64,000 nt of DNA from Phoebastria nigripes. Taxonomy: Eukaryota; Chordata; Aves; Procellariiformes; Diomedeidae. A program made the position numbers and the translations under genes. The stretch covers positions 600,149 through 664,148 of the forward strand of contig JAYKAV010000467.1 of assembly GCA_035582835.1 (NCBI GenBank), read 5' to 3'. The notes under the pieces are model-generated. The model ran no database searches and was not told the origin of the DNA. It saw only the letters and a list, made by a program, of their open reading frames with translations. Shown here piece by piece: positions 10,634 through 23,300 of the stretch (position 1 is its first letter; every line of letters begins with the position of its first letter).

Positions 10634-13600
10634 GCATAGAGAGGATGTAGCAGCTGTATTCTTGCCAGCTGGAATAAACTTCCAGTTCTGGCAAAATGGA
10701 CATTTTGTTGTTCTTTGCATGGTAATAACATGCAAAGTCCAAATGGACTCTGACACTACTCGCCTGAAAAAACTTGCAATTGAAATGAGTCAAACAAACA
10801 CAAGGGCTCCATGTCACGTAGGAAAGAGGGAACAGAAGCTCAGAGCATGAAGAGACCTTCCTAAAGTCACCTACCAGGACGTAGGGTTAGAGACAGGACT
10901 TCAGATCTTACTTTCATGCTAAAGCTTTTTACCCCAGCCAGCACTGCATCTTGGTTTGTTTTTTTCCCATTCAAATTTTAATGCCAGTTCTTAAAAGGCC
11001 TTGTCATTGCCAAATTATTTTTTATGGAGAAGATATAGGCCAATTTAGACAGTAGAATTTGTTAGCTAACATTTGTCAAAATAAATCATTAGAATGGGGG
11101 AAAAAAAGGAAAAATAAAGTGCAGATATTGATTCCTAGACAACAGAATAAGGTTTACAAAGACAGGTCAATGTGTTTGTTTAACTGACAGTGTATCCATA
11201 CCACATCTTTAGCTCATGTTTAAAATTTACTTAATCAGAACTCTCAGTGATTTCTAACTGATTTCAGTACAAATTTTGTTTGACAAATAAAGCATCAAGT
11301 TTTCCCTCTCTGATCTGTTTATTACACAAAAATGTTCTAACTGCATTCATACAGCAATATTTGCATAGTTTCTATCTGATTGCAGCACTTTGGTGCAAAT
11401 ATCAAACAAGAACACTTCACTGCCTTTTGCTTAGATGGCTTTTTCCTGGGACTAGCCATAGACTTCATGGACTAGGTACAATGATCACACACAAATAAAA
11501 GATATCCTCCTAGAGAAGACAGTGTAAAAGCTGCTTGTGTCAGCATATCCTTCCTAGAACTGTGTGTGACAGTTTCATTTGATACCCAAAATGTTGCTGT
11601 CTTCACATTAACTGTTTTCTATAAATTGTCATAGGGCTTAGGGACTAAGTCAGGACTAGGTTTTATAAGCTGAATGAGGAAATCCAATGTCATCATTCAA
11701 TAATTAAAACTATAGTAGGTGTTAAAAAAAAATCAGTAAATGTTAGGTACCTGATTTTTTGCTCTACAAGCTCCCTAACAGTGCTTTAGCAGTAAAAAGG
11801 GGTTCAGTTAAAATGAGAATAGTTTTTTTTGTGTGTTAGAGGTGTCTGTAGGAGTACCAGTATGAATGAAAATTGCCTTGATATTGGAGTCTTTAAAGGG
11901 TATCCTACAGTAACTTGCAAGTGTGGAGGCAGTGCAATATTGCAGAAATATCCTGTAACAGTGACTAAGGCTATAGCATCAGTGCAAGAATCACTAAATA
12001 CACTGGTTCAGAAGAAAGGTAGTGAAAGCTGAAGCAATAAAAGGGGAGTTAAGAGTAGCGTGTGGAGATAGCAGATAGCAAATGTAGCAAATGTTTCATC
12101 ACAGGAATTTCAGGGCCTGATTTGTCACATCTGACTCATCAGAGTATTTTTAATTGGTATGATAGCCACATCAAAGTTTATTTCATGATTTCTTTCTCAG
12201 GTACTGGTGACAATGTGTAGCTGCTGCTTTGAATACACAGCCTTTTTAGATGAAGATGGTAAATCTAATATTGAAAATGAAATATCCTCATCTCAGCATG
12301 AAAATCAAATATGTATCCAGTAATATATCAGACAACAAGTGATCTGAAGACAGTAATATGGAAGGCTGAAAACTGCAGGGGTTTGGGATTTCTGTGGATC
12401 CATCTGTATTAGTAAATCAAACATGCCAAGACTGTCCTTTGGCACTGAGTCCAGCTGGCATGGAATAGCTTTTGTTCATATGTTTAAACTCTTTTAGTCT
12501 CTAAAAGAGGATGGACACATCCAGATTTTGTACTGGGGAACGTCTCTGTCCTGTGCTAATTCCTGAACCTTGCCCAGGAACTGTTTGGCAGAGTGCTAGC
12601 AAGCCTGCATCAAAACCATGCCAGAAAACATGCTGACGGTTTCACAGTATAGACAAATTCCATAGCCTCGAAATGCTCCCTGGCACAAATTGCTGTTACA
12701 GGCATGGTCTGAAAGGGCAGCAGCATCAGCCAGCCTTGGGTTAGGCTGACCTATCTGTGGTGATAAGCAGTGCAATGTGTTCACAAATGTTGTTCTGTCA
12801 GAAGGCGCTAAAGGACCCATTCCTGGAAAAAGACAGTTAAGGAGGAATGTAGTTGTGATGGCCAGAACGCAAACTCTTTCTGGACTTTCCCTATTAGCTG
12901 AAACAAGGTTTTGTTTTGGTTTAAGCTGCCCTCCAACAGGTGAATGTTATCCCAGTTGTGGNTGGATATTGTTAACCTAAAATATTCCCTTTCTTCCCCT
13001 TTGCTTATTTCTACGCAATACATACGTTTGAAGAGCCATGAATAATATCTACCTGAAAGTTTTGGGGTAGGATCCTATTTTCATAGTGCTGTATTATTTC
13101 ATGCAGTGCTTCTTACATCTTCATTGAGAGCTCTTCCACTTATGTGCAAGTCATATTTGGTATACTTTATTTCTCAGAAATACTGGCATTCATTAATCAT
13201 TATTTTTCCATAATTGTTTTTTTCCCCAATTTTTTGTAGCACCTGGAGTTTTCAACAACAAATATTAAAGATTTGCACAGCCAAGGGAAAGCCCATTATA
13301 GTACAGACAATACTATTGTGCTCAGATCTCAGTCAGACAACCACCAGGAGTTTTTAATCTTTGAATAGCTTGGGGATCATAGTTACCTCCAGAAGTTGTA
13401 TGTTTTCCTTAATTCAGGGATTCTTAGTGGTCTCTTTACCTTGCCCTGTTTATTCTGTATTCTGTTTCTTGTACTTGCTCTTCTGTTTATATTAAAGTTG
13501 TGCCCATGGATCCAATTCAGCTCAGGTTTCCATTGTTTTAGGTAAGTAGCCAAGAAAAAAATAGTTAAATAGTTCACTTTTAGACAGTCAAGTGGGAATG

Positions 13601-16600
13601 AACANGCGGGAAGGGGGGATGGCTAATGTAGATATTTGTTGGCGAAAAGAAAACTACTTACCTAAAAAGCAGACAAGACAGCTTGCCTTTTCTCTAAACT
13701 TCAGTAGATGCTAGTAGTTTATATAATCTATNTAATGTATACATAATGTAAATAGTTTATATAGCTTAGAGTTTAAAGGCATCAGAGCAGAAGGAAATAT
13801 AAGCAGAGACTGAAAAGATAATCTGTGTGTTGCTATTTGAAGTTTGACTCAATTGCTCATACAATGAGGCATGATGTGAGAGAAAGCACCAGAGTCTGAG
13901 TGAGAATGGGACCAAGAGTTTATGAGACAGGGCACTGTAAATGGTGTAAAAACTCAGGAACAGTTACAGACACTATACGTGATGGCTTCTATTATTTCCT
14001 TGCAAATCACACTGCAAATGTGGTTACAGATGTGATACTGCAGTCCTTTAGTGCAAAACACATAACTGAACTCTGTGAAACTTTTTGCAAGAAATGCTAC
14101 CTTGGGACCTATTCTGGGTGCAAAGTATAGATGCATCCATTATAAACAATACACATCTTGTAAAACTACTTGATGTATTTCTTGTATAGAACCAGGGCCC
14201 AGTCTTCAGTGCCAAAGAAGAGCTTGGCAATGTAAAAGGCATACTCAGTTCAGATGGACTTCAGTGCAAAGAGCATATGCTGTACGCTTTGTGAGACTGG
14301 CCACATTGGCCAGTGATGGCACTTTTAAAATTGATATGCTTTTATTTAAAAAGTAGCACTGGCTATTCAAATATTGATGTGACATTACAATTTTATTGCT
14401 ATAAAAAGCACATGTCTTGAGGGTTTCAAACATTGGCTCTAAACCCAACTCAAAAAAATGATGGTGCCTATCACTTCAGCACCCTGGCTAGAGAGCCCTG
14501 TGGCCTGATCCTCTGTGCTTGCTCTTACNCTCATACGCACCAAAGTGGTTGCAAACTCCGGGCCTCAGATAGTTTGGAGAGGAAACCTGAGGTAAATGTC
14601 AGTCCTGCAACTGCAACTAGCATTAAATTCCACCATTTTTCCCAATATTCGAACGGTTTTCTGAAAGCCTTCTGTAATATTAGGTCAGATTTCACTCTTT
14701 TACAAAGTCCTGTGCTTTACAAAACCCTCCATTGCCTGCTTCAACAATTTTGCTGTATAGCTTTGCTTGCAGTATAGAAATCAGGTCCCTGTGACCAGCT
14801 TAGCAATATATGTATCATAGCTGGACTTTAAATATTCTCTGACAAAGACTCCTGTTATCAGTAAAACAATACATCTGTATTCAAAGGCAAAGATTAATTG
14901 GAAAGAGAAGGTGGCACTTAGCATAATTAAAATTCTAAATAGGGCTTATCTTGCTGTTTAAGTGGAAATTTCCATGGGGATTCTTTAAGAGAAACTGAGC
15001 TAGTTTAAGACACTGTCTAGAACACTTTTCCATAGTGTATCTTAGGCAGTTTTCTTCATCAGACTCCTGGGAAATGCATCCTGCCATCGTTTAGGCCAAC
15101 AAATCATCATCCTGCCAGACCTAAAGTAATTGCAGCTCCCCCTAACCTGTGACCAGGCAGTCTGGTATAACATTTTTTCATCTGCCTTTGCCTTCCACAT
15201 CATGATCTGTCACCAGCTTTTGCCATGTAGGGAAGCATACAACAGTGGAAGAACTGTCATGGACAAGTGTGCAAGCATCATAGGGATGCTACATAGGCTC
15301 CTTAAAAACTGGTGATGAGAAAGAGAAATGGAAGATAGAAAATTCTTTCGTACATGTATACCTGAATACCAAGATCTTTGATTTTGCTTGAAGTGAGGAG
15401 TCAGGATGGGAAGGAAGAACGGAATGGAACGATTTTTCTGTGTAGGGGTCTGAAGCAAGAACAATAACCTTGGGCTAATGTTGAAAAACAAATAAGCTAT
15501 TTTAATTGTTCAGGCTCAATAAAATCCAGAGAAATCTGACAGTATACTTCAAACTGTGAGATGCAACTTATACTTACTAAGCTATCATTTTAAGAAGCAA
15601 GAATAAGTATTTCTAAAATGAAATTAATGTTGACAGCATTCCTTAAAGTGAAATCAACTGTGCTGCCAGGTCCTGTGAACCATTTTAGCGGCACGTTTAA
15701 GACATCTATACAGCTGCAGTGAATCTACAAAGAAAAAAAAAAAAGCCCATACAGGCTCTTCACTGCATTTTAATAAGATTCATGTTGTAGATTGAGCAAA
15801 ATGTTGGACTCTTGCTGTGCAGTTGTTACTTTGAAATCAGGGGACCAGAGCCTTGGACAGGAGCCATAAAGTAAATACTATGAAAAGGGGAGTGTAGAAA
15901 CAGTATTTAAAGCTCGCTTTTGCCTTCTCCTGCTGCTCAGTGCAAGCTGTTTCCCTGTGCTGTGTTAGAACAGCTTGAAGTCATTCTGAAATTATGCTGG
16001 GTTGAGAGGGGCACAAGTGACTGATGGAGGATGGGGGTCACACAAAAGCAACTAATTTTTATTTAACACTACCCAATTTGCATTATGTTCTGGAAGTAAG
16101 CTTAAGTGCATTTTGTAAGAAGCCAGAGGCACAAGGGGCTCTGTGTCATGTCAGGATAATGTTTGTAGTAGTTAACACATTATGGACAATGCACCCAGCT
16201 TTTACATGTGAAATGGTGACATCAAGCAAAACAGTATCTCTGGAGGATTTAGGTCTGTATTTACATTGTTATTTCTTGGTCAGCTAAGAAAAATCAGTTA
16301 GGATATTGATTGCAGTTTTTTTCTAGTAGAGAAGCTGCTTTTTCCACTTTTCTTTCTTTTCAGTGTAGTTGAAGGCTAATCTCCTTCAATCTTTTCTGAA
16401 TAAAAATATTGTTCTTCTGTAATTATCTAGGTATTTTCTGGTTTAACCCAGTTTGTTTTATTACTCACTGCTCATAAACAAATTCTTTCCAAAGTTTTTA
16501 CCTGTTATGACTTTATTTATTCAATAATTGCAGTTTGAGAAATACAGAGAATTCTGCCTCAATGAATTCAGTCAAAAACTCAGATGGAAGTTGTTGATGG

Positions 16601-17182
16601 TGTAGTGTAGCCATCTTGTTTACCCTAAAATTAGGATGGTACCTAGGTATAGAGAGTTCTTACTTTCCTGCCCATCAGGTTATTATTTAGGTGTATTTAT
16701 AAAAAGAAAAAGGAATTTAGGTCTGTCACAGGAAATCAGTTGTTCTGTTCTGACATCGAGAATGATACTTGGTGGACATTTTTGCCCCATATAGATTGGA
16801 TACTATTGACTTTGGTTTATTTTATTTGGAAATAAAGGCAACCCTGCAGAAAGGAAGATGAAGTAACCTCTCATAGGGTTTGGTCTGTCACAGTGGCTAG
16901 AAAGGCCTATATTTCTTCAGCTTGATAAATCATTCTAGGATGAGCTGAGCTAAAAAAAGCCTGGAAGTGTAATGTTTTATAATTCTATATTCACCTGTAA
17001 TTAGGACTCATATTTTCTGCGCTGTCCTGAAATCTTCTGGGACTGCTTGTTTCTGACCTCTTCTCCAAAAGATATTCAAATTCTGGTCATCATACGAGAC
17101 TCCTTAACAGCAATAAGTGCAATTTACTTCAACTATAATTTCTTTGGAGAGATCTGTTGGTGATTAGGGCTCCTAAATTTTA
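10634..17182 (+). other. RAB3C intron, unique segment (no gene seen)
   Basis: This is noncoding sequence with stops in every frame. Its longest open frame, at 14433-14777, has 114 codons, contains an ambiguous base (14529) and resembles nothing I know. It contains one old SINE-like remnant near 10.9 kb and a short A-run at 15733-15744. Ambiguous bases lie at 12962, 13605, 13732 and 14529. Confidence 0.6.
10825..10950 (-). repeat. Ancient MIR-like SINE remnant (candidate)
   Basis: The order CAGAAGCTCAGAGCATGAAG, AGTCACCTACCAGGA, then GGACTTCAGATCTTACTTTC follows the reverse complement of MIR-type SINEs (cacagagagatta..., aaggtcacacagc..., gaacccaggtctg...). It continues to AGCACTGCATCTT. This is the best preserved of the old SINE-like matches here, but it is still diverged. 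Confidence 0.45.
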
Positions 17183-17538
17183 TCATAGAATCATATAATC
17201 ATAGAATAGTTTGGGTTGGAAGGAACCTTTAAAGGTCATCTAGTCCAACCCCCCTGCCGTGGGCAGGGACATCTTCAACCAGATCAGGTTGCTCAGAGCC
17301 CCGTCCAACCTGACCTGGAATGTTTCCAGGGATGGGGCATCTACCACCTCTCTGAGCAACCTGTTCCAGGGTTTCACCACCTCATGGTAAAAAATGTCTT
17401 CCTTATATCTAGTCTAAATCTACCCTCTTCTAGTTTAAAGCCATTCCCCCTTGTCCTGTCGCAACAGGCCCTGCTAAAAAGTCTGTCCCCATCTTTCTTA
17501 TAAGCCCCCTTTAAGTACTGAAAGGCTGCAATAAGGTC

Positions 17539-18309
17539 TCAACGAAGCTTTCTCTTCTCCAGGCTCAATAACACCAACTCTTCCAGCCTTTCTTCATAGG
17601 AGAGGTGTTCCATCCCCCTGATCATTTTCGTGGCCCTCCTCTGGACCCGCTCCAACAGGCCCATGTCTGTCCTGTACTGAGGACTCCAGAGCTGGACGCA
17701 GAACTCCAGGTGGGGTCTCACCAGAGCAGAGTAGAGGGGCAGAATCACCTCCCTCGACCTGCTGGCCATGCTTCTTTAATGCAGCCCAGGATACGGTTGG
17801 CTTTCTGGGCTGGGAGCACACATTGCTGGCTCATGTCCAGGTTTTCATCCACCAGTATCCCCAATTCCTTCTCTACAGGGCTGCTCTCAATCCCTTCATT
17901 GCCCAGCCTGTATTGATACGGGGAGTTGCCCTGACCCAGGTGCAGGACCTTGCACTTGGCCTTGTTGAACCTCCTGAGGTTCACACAGGCCCGCTTCTCA
18001 AGCTTGTCCAGGTCCCTCTGGATGGCATCCTGTCCCTCAGGCATGTCGACTGCACCACTCAGCTTGGTGTCATCTGCAAACTTGCTGAGGGTGCACTCGA
18101 TCCCACTGTCTATGTCAATGATGAAGATACTAAACAGTACTGGTCCCAGTATGGATCCCTGCGGGACACCACTCATCACCCGTCTCCATCTGGACATTAA
18201 GCCATTGACCACTACCCTCTGGATGTGACCATCCAACCAATTCTTTACCCACCAGACAGTCCACCCATCAAATCCATACCTCTCCAGTTCAGAGAGAAGG
18301 ATGTTGTGG
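17539..18309 (-). pseudogene. CR1 ORF2 remnant: reverse transcriptase palm and C-terminal part
   Basis: The frame 17745-18236 carries [18 protein letters not shown] (RT motif B) and [13 protein letters not shown], in which FADD is the catalytic motif C, both in an intact reading frame. A one-base deletion in the A-run near 17774-17777 (compare the copy at 42315-43195) shifts reading into the frame 17539-17769, which continues with [21 protein letters not shown] at 17539-17541 (TGA on the minus strand) then replaces a glycine codon and stops the frame. The remnant continues leftward as CR1 3' sequence. The right end runs into the assembly gap. Confidence 0.9.
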
Positions 18310-18939
18310 NNNNNNNNNNNNNNNNNNNNNNNNNNNNNNNNNNNNNNNNNNNNNNNNNNNNNNNNNNNNNNNNNNNNNNNNNNNNNNNNNNNNNNNNNNN
18401 NNNNNNNNNNNNNNNNNNNNNNNNNNNNNNNNNNNNNNNNNNNNNNNNNNNNNNNNNNNNNNNNNNNNNNNNNNNNNNNNNNNNNNNNNNNNNNNNNNNN
18501 NNNNNNNNNNNNNNNNNNNNNNNNNNNNNNNNNNNNNNNNNNNNNNNNNNNNNNNNNNNNNNNNNNNNNNNNNNNNNNNNNNNNNNNNNNNNNNNNNNNN
18601 NNNNNNNNNNNNNNNNNNNNNNNNNNNNNNNNNNNNNNNNNNNNNNNNNNNNNNNNNNNNNNNNNNNNNNNNNNNNNNNNNNNNNNNNNNNNNNNNNNNN
18701 NNNNNNNNNNNNNNNNNNNNNNNNNNNNNNNNNNNNNNNNNNNNNNNNNNNNNNNNNNNNNNNNNNNNNNNNNNNNNNNNNNNNNNNNNNNNNNNNNNNN
18801 NNNNNNNNNNNNNNNNNNNNNNNNNNNNNNNNNNNNNNNNNNNNNNNNNNNNNNNNNNNNNNNNNNNNNNNNNNNNNNNNNNNNNNNNNNNNNNNNNNNN
18901 NNNNNNNNNNNNNNNNNNNNNNNNNNNNNNNNNNNNNNN
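18310..18939. other. Assembly gap of 630 N
   Basis: This is a continuous run of N inside the CR1 element. On the minus strand, the RT residues ending GEVPAD enter one side, and residues that read [14 protein letters not shown] in a second frame leave the other. The missing part is therefore the N-terminal RT fingers and palm. Open frames that span the gap are artefacts. Confidence 0.98.
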
Positions 18940-19100
18940 AGTCAGCAGGAACTTCACCAGACTGCCATGACTTCTCAAATATGATGGATAGTGGCTTAGC
19001 AGCTTCATCCACCAGTTCCCTCAGGACCCGTGGATGGATCTCATCATGTCCCATGGACTTGTGCACCTTCAGGTTCCTTAGATGGTCTCAAACCTGATCT
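18940..19100 (-). pseudogene. CR1 ORF2 remnant: N-terminal edge of reverse transcriptase
   Basis: Minus-strand translation of about 18940-19066 gives [20 protein letters not shown] followed by [20 protein letters not shown], the conserved beginning of CR1 reverse transcriptase. The leucine-rich stretch between endonuclease and RT continues to the right with frameshifts. Confidence 0.88.
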
Positions 19101-19454
19101 TCTCCTACAGTGGGCGGCTCTTCATTCTCCCAGTCCCTGCCTTTGCCTTTTGCAGCTTGGGCAGTGAGGCTTGAGCACTTGCTGGTGAAGACAGAGGCAA
19201 AAAAGTCATTGAGTACCTCTGCCTTCCCCATATCCCGGGTAACCAGGTCACCCGTTTCATTCCGGAGGGGGGGTCACATTTTCCCTAGTCTTCCTTTTAT
19301 CACCAATGTGCCTGTAGAAGCTTTTCTTGTTGCCCTTGACGTCCCTGGCCAGATTTAATTCTATCAGGGCTTTAGCTTTCCTAACCTGGTCCCTTGCTGC
19401 TCGGACAATTTCTCTGTGTTCCTCCCAGGATACCTGTCCTTGCTTCCACCCTCT

Positions 19455-20390
19455 CTAGGCTTCCTTTTTGTGTGTGCGTTTGTCCAGGAGCTCCTTGTTC
19501 ATCCATGCAGGCCTCCTGGCGTTTTTGGCTGACTTCCTCTTTGTTGGGATGCGTTGCTCCTGAGCTTGGAGGAGATGATCCTTGAATATTACCCAGCTTT
19601 CTTGGGGCCCTCTTCCCTCCAAGGCTTTATCCCATGGTACTCTACCAAGCAGATCCCTGAAGAGGCCAAAGTCTGCTCTCCTGAAGTCCAGGGCAATGAG
19701 CTTGCTGTGTGCCCTCCTCGGTGCCCTNAGGATCTTGAACTCCACCATTTCATGGTGACTGCAGCCAAGGCTGNCCTTGAGCTTCACNTTCNCCANNAGC
19801 CCCTCCGTGTTGGTGAGAACAAGGTCCAGCATAGCACCTCTCCTCGCTGGCTCCTCTATCACTTGGAGAAGGAAGTTATCATTGATGGATTCCAGGAACC
19901 TCTTGGATTGCTTATGCCCTGCTGTGTTGTCCCTCCAACAGATATCGGGGTGGTTGAAGTCCCCCATGAGGACCAGGGCTTGTGAACGTGAGGCTGCTCC
20001 TATCTGTCTATAGAGGGCCTCATCCGCTCGGTCTTCCTGGTCGGGTGGCCTGTAGCAGACCCCCACCGTCATGTCACCTGTCCCTGCCCTCCCTTTAATC
20101 CTGACCCATAAGCTCTTGGTCGGCTCCTCATCCATCCCCAGGTGGAGCTCCATGCAGTGCAGCAGGTCATTGACATAGAAGGCGACAACCCCTCCTCATC
20201 TCCCCTGCCTGTCCTTCCTAAAGAGCCTGCAACCTTCCATTCCAACACTCCAATCATAGGAGCCATCCCACCACGTCTCCATGATGCTGATAAGATCGTA
20301 GCCCTGCAGGCGTGCGCACGTCTCTAACTCCTCTTGTTTATTCCCCATGCTATGTGCATTTGCATAGAGGCATTTAAGTTGGGCCCCCAA
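19455..20390 (-). pseudogene. CR1 ORF2 remnant: apurinic-type endonuclease domain
   Basis: Two overlapping minus-strand frames cover the endonuclease. The first, 20196-20390, includes LKCLYANAHSMGNKQEELE and ETWWDGSYDWS, the start of the domain with its catalytic glutamate region. The second, 19455-20153, carries VGVCYRPPDQ and LMGDFNHPDICW, where GDFN is a hallmark of this nuclease family. A frameshift lies between 20153 and 20196. Six single N fall at 19728-19797, probably from ambiguous read placement in a repeat. Confidence 0.9.
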
Positions 20391-23300
20391 TGAAGCTGTC
20401 TTACTGGCTGGAGTTCCTTTGTGCTGCTCTTCAGGTGCTCTCCTGCTGACCTGTGATCATTCTCCAGGCTCTGGGCTTCTATTGCTGGCACTGGCATCGA
20501 ACTGGTAGGAGTGGGATGGATTGAAGTTCCCCTCCCCCAGCAACTTTAGTGGATGTGATTACACATATGATCACACATGAGATGGCTTCACCTATGCTAA
20601 CTGTAAACTAGAAATGCGAGGGTGAGATGTGGAAGCATCCCAGTTGGCTGGATGTAATGTAAGATTCTTTAACTGCATGAACAAAAGGAATCAAGGAAAT
20701 TTCCTGGAGAAGATGGAGTTTAGTAATGAAAAGAAGGGTGGGCAAGGACCTAATGACAAGTTGTCTTGAAAGGAGAGGACATCAGACTTAGAATGCATTG
20801 TGGAAAGGTTTTAGGACTCAAATAGCTAGTAAACTTAATACATAGTAGGTATATGCTAATAAAACTTGTTAATGATGGGAAGTTGGGAAGTGTTACCAGT
20901 ATAGAAGAGGATCAGTATATCATACAGAAAAAAATAGTGACTTTCAGGTGTCAGGTAACAGAAATGGAATTTAATTTAACAGTACCAAATTGGACACTTT
21001 AGGAACAACAGTAAGAAATTACTTTATAAACTAGAAGTTATTCAGTTAGCAACCACTGAAGAAAGGCACAATCTGGGTATACAAGAAAGAGAAAGGATTC
21101 CTACCCACCATCCAATGAAAAACAGTTAATATGGCCCTTGCATGTGCTTGGTGAAGTATTTGCAGAGGAAATGGAACTATTCCATTATCTACTGCACTGG
21201 AGATACTTCAGATGGAGAAAGGAACTCAAACTGAAGACAGGTGCAGAAAAACCCTATTGTGATGAGTAGAGGAACTAAAGGAAATAGAAGGAAACAAAAA
21301 GTGTGGCTTTTTTTACTCTAGAAAACAAAGGCAAGACCAGTGCTTTGTTTTTTGATGAAGTAGGTTTTTTTCAATAAATATACTTAATTTTGTCCAAAAC
21401 GCACAATTCTCCGCTGAGAAACAGTTTGGACAGGAAAAATATGTAAGCAGGCCTGTTATTTACATGACATCAATGTGCTGTTAGAAGAAACCTGTAACAA
21501 ATGAACAAAATATGCACTGATGGTCTGTATAACAGACAGAGGCATTCATGAATTGCCTTAGAAAGCATGTGTGGAGTTGGGCTGACAAATGGCACATGCA
21601 CTGTTCTGAATGCTCCCAATTGCTCCCTCCCCAAACTTAGTGGAAATTAATGCTTGTATGATATTTTGAATATGGCAGTGGTCTTACTTACAGTACCTCA
21701 AGGACTCAAGTATTTGTCTTGCTTCATGTCCATGAGCCACCATCCTTCTTCCTGTTCTTATTTAGGCTAAATTCCTTTCGGAGAGTCGATCCATGCAGGT
21801 GCTAAGAATGCTTTTTTCGCAGCACTCTGCTTCAGGCAGTTTAATGAAGTGAAGGGGTCAGAATAGTGTCATTAGCTGGCTGCATCCCATAAGATAGAGC
21901 TGGTGGCAGGTAGGAAGAGTCATAACAAAAGCATGACTCAAGGGCGATCAACAGGAAATCAATTTGGTCATTGGAGATGATGAGGCTGGTAGACAAAGAA
22001 ACTCACTAGATAGCAGCTGAGTGTGAACATGACTGCTGTGTTGCAGGGAGTATAGAATCTATCCAGGCAGAAAGGCATTAAAAAGATCATATAATGGCAA
22101 GGGGGGTTATAGTTGCTTTAAGGCTGAGAAAACCAGTACTGTGCTAATTAGAGGGGAAGGGAGAAAAAAATGATGTGATTGAAGCATATATGAGGAGTCC
22201 TGTGAAAATGAATGTCAGACCTGAAGCAAGACAGTAATTAGCAGCCCAAGGGATAAAAAGACCTTACAGAAAATTCAGATAGTCCAGGAGAAATGTCACT
22301 ACGCTGAAGACAATGAATGCCATTATGATTGTACAGGAACAGGAGTCTTAAAAGCTAAATGAAAGAAACAATGATAGAAGATGACATTTGTCTGTAACAC
22401 CCATAATTGGACATCAGCTCTGGGGATTAAACCCATATATATTTAGAGCTAAAATCATGAACACTTCTTGCTTTATTTCAAAGGCTAAGACTGCCTACGG
22501 AAATGTCCTGTTGTAAACCAGCCATTATAAGGGCTGGTCTATATGAGAGGAATGAGCCTGTGATTTTAAGGAGATAGAAAGAAGAAAACCTGGAATCTCT
22601 TCATACATTCCATCAGTCCCATACATGTAGATTAGCAATGGAAGTCCTTGCTAAAGGACATTGCATATGGTAAAAGTTTACATGAGTTAAGAGAAGTCTG
22701 GGCAAATTCATGTAAGAGATACTCACTGACAGTATTTATAGACATAGAAACTACTTCTAGCTCAGGAAATCACAGAGCTGCATGTGGTTGGAGGTTAGGG
22801 GGATGTTAAAAAGACTATCATATATGTCCACCTTGCTGTTACAATTTTCCCTAAGAATTTAATCGTCAACACTGTTACAGAGGATACCGACTAGATATAC
22901 TTTTGATCTGACCCAGCAAGACTGGTCGCACCTACATGTTTATTTACATGTAAAATAGATCAGTTCTTTTCCTTCTTCCAGGAAAAGCTTCCCTGCTTTT
23001 TATGAAGCTGTATTTCCTATCTAGAAAAGTGAAGAAAATTCAGTCACAGCCAATTTAATACTCAGGCCTCTGTCATGTACAAATGAGCCTTAATACTTTG
23101 AAAATAACAGGATCCAGGGAAATAGGAATTTTACCTGCCTGTCCCTTACAATAAGGTTTTCTGAGAGCTTGTGTAGTAGTACACAAGTAATCACAGAAGA
23201 GGTTGGAGGTGAGGCATGGCAGGACTGCATTCTTCTTGTTTCATCATGGTGAAGGATGCAGGGTCAGGAACTGGGTAGATTCCAGGAAATCTTATGGTAA

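Larger units (their letters stand above)
17183..20545 (-). mobile_element. Long 5'-truncated CR1 LINE
   Basis: Read on the minus strand, this is a CR1 non-LTR retrotransposon from near the ORF1/ORF2 junction to its 3' terminus. The 3' end at 17183 is a run of TCATAGAATC-type octamers, and next to it is the conserved TGGACTAGATGACC block seen in reverse. Endonuclease remnants lie at 19455-20390 and reverse transcriptase remnants at 17539-19066. The region near 20400-20545 matches the segment just before ORF2 (CCATCCCACTCCTACCAGTT on the minus strand). Similarity fades at about 20545, the usual 5' truncation. The element is broken by frameshifts, at least one stop, six ambiguous bases and a 630-base gap, so it is dead. 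It is antisense to RAB3C. The 5' boundary is approximate. Confidence 0.93.

Noticed and set aside
14433..14777. 114-codon + frame in unique DNA
   Set aside because: It contains an ambiguous base, has no recognisable motif, and its length is within chance for 64 kb in six frames.
18225..19097. Long open frames of 227-290 codons on both strands
   Set aside because: They run through the 630 N and are artefacts of translating a gap.
19554..19985. 143-codon + frame (and others at 17605-18228, 39485-39880, minus 42311-42769)
   Set aside because: They are antisense shadows of CR1 ORF2.
22739..22860. Possible CR1 tail (TCACAGAGCTGCATGTGGTT)
   Set aside because: It lacks the ordered CR1 blocks and the octamer end; the similarity is too weak.
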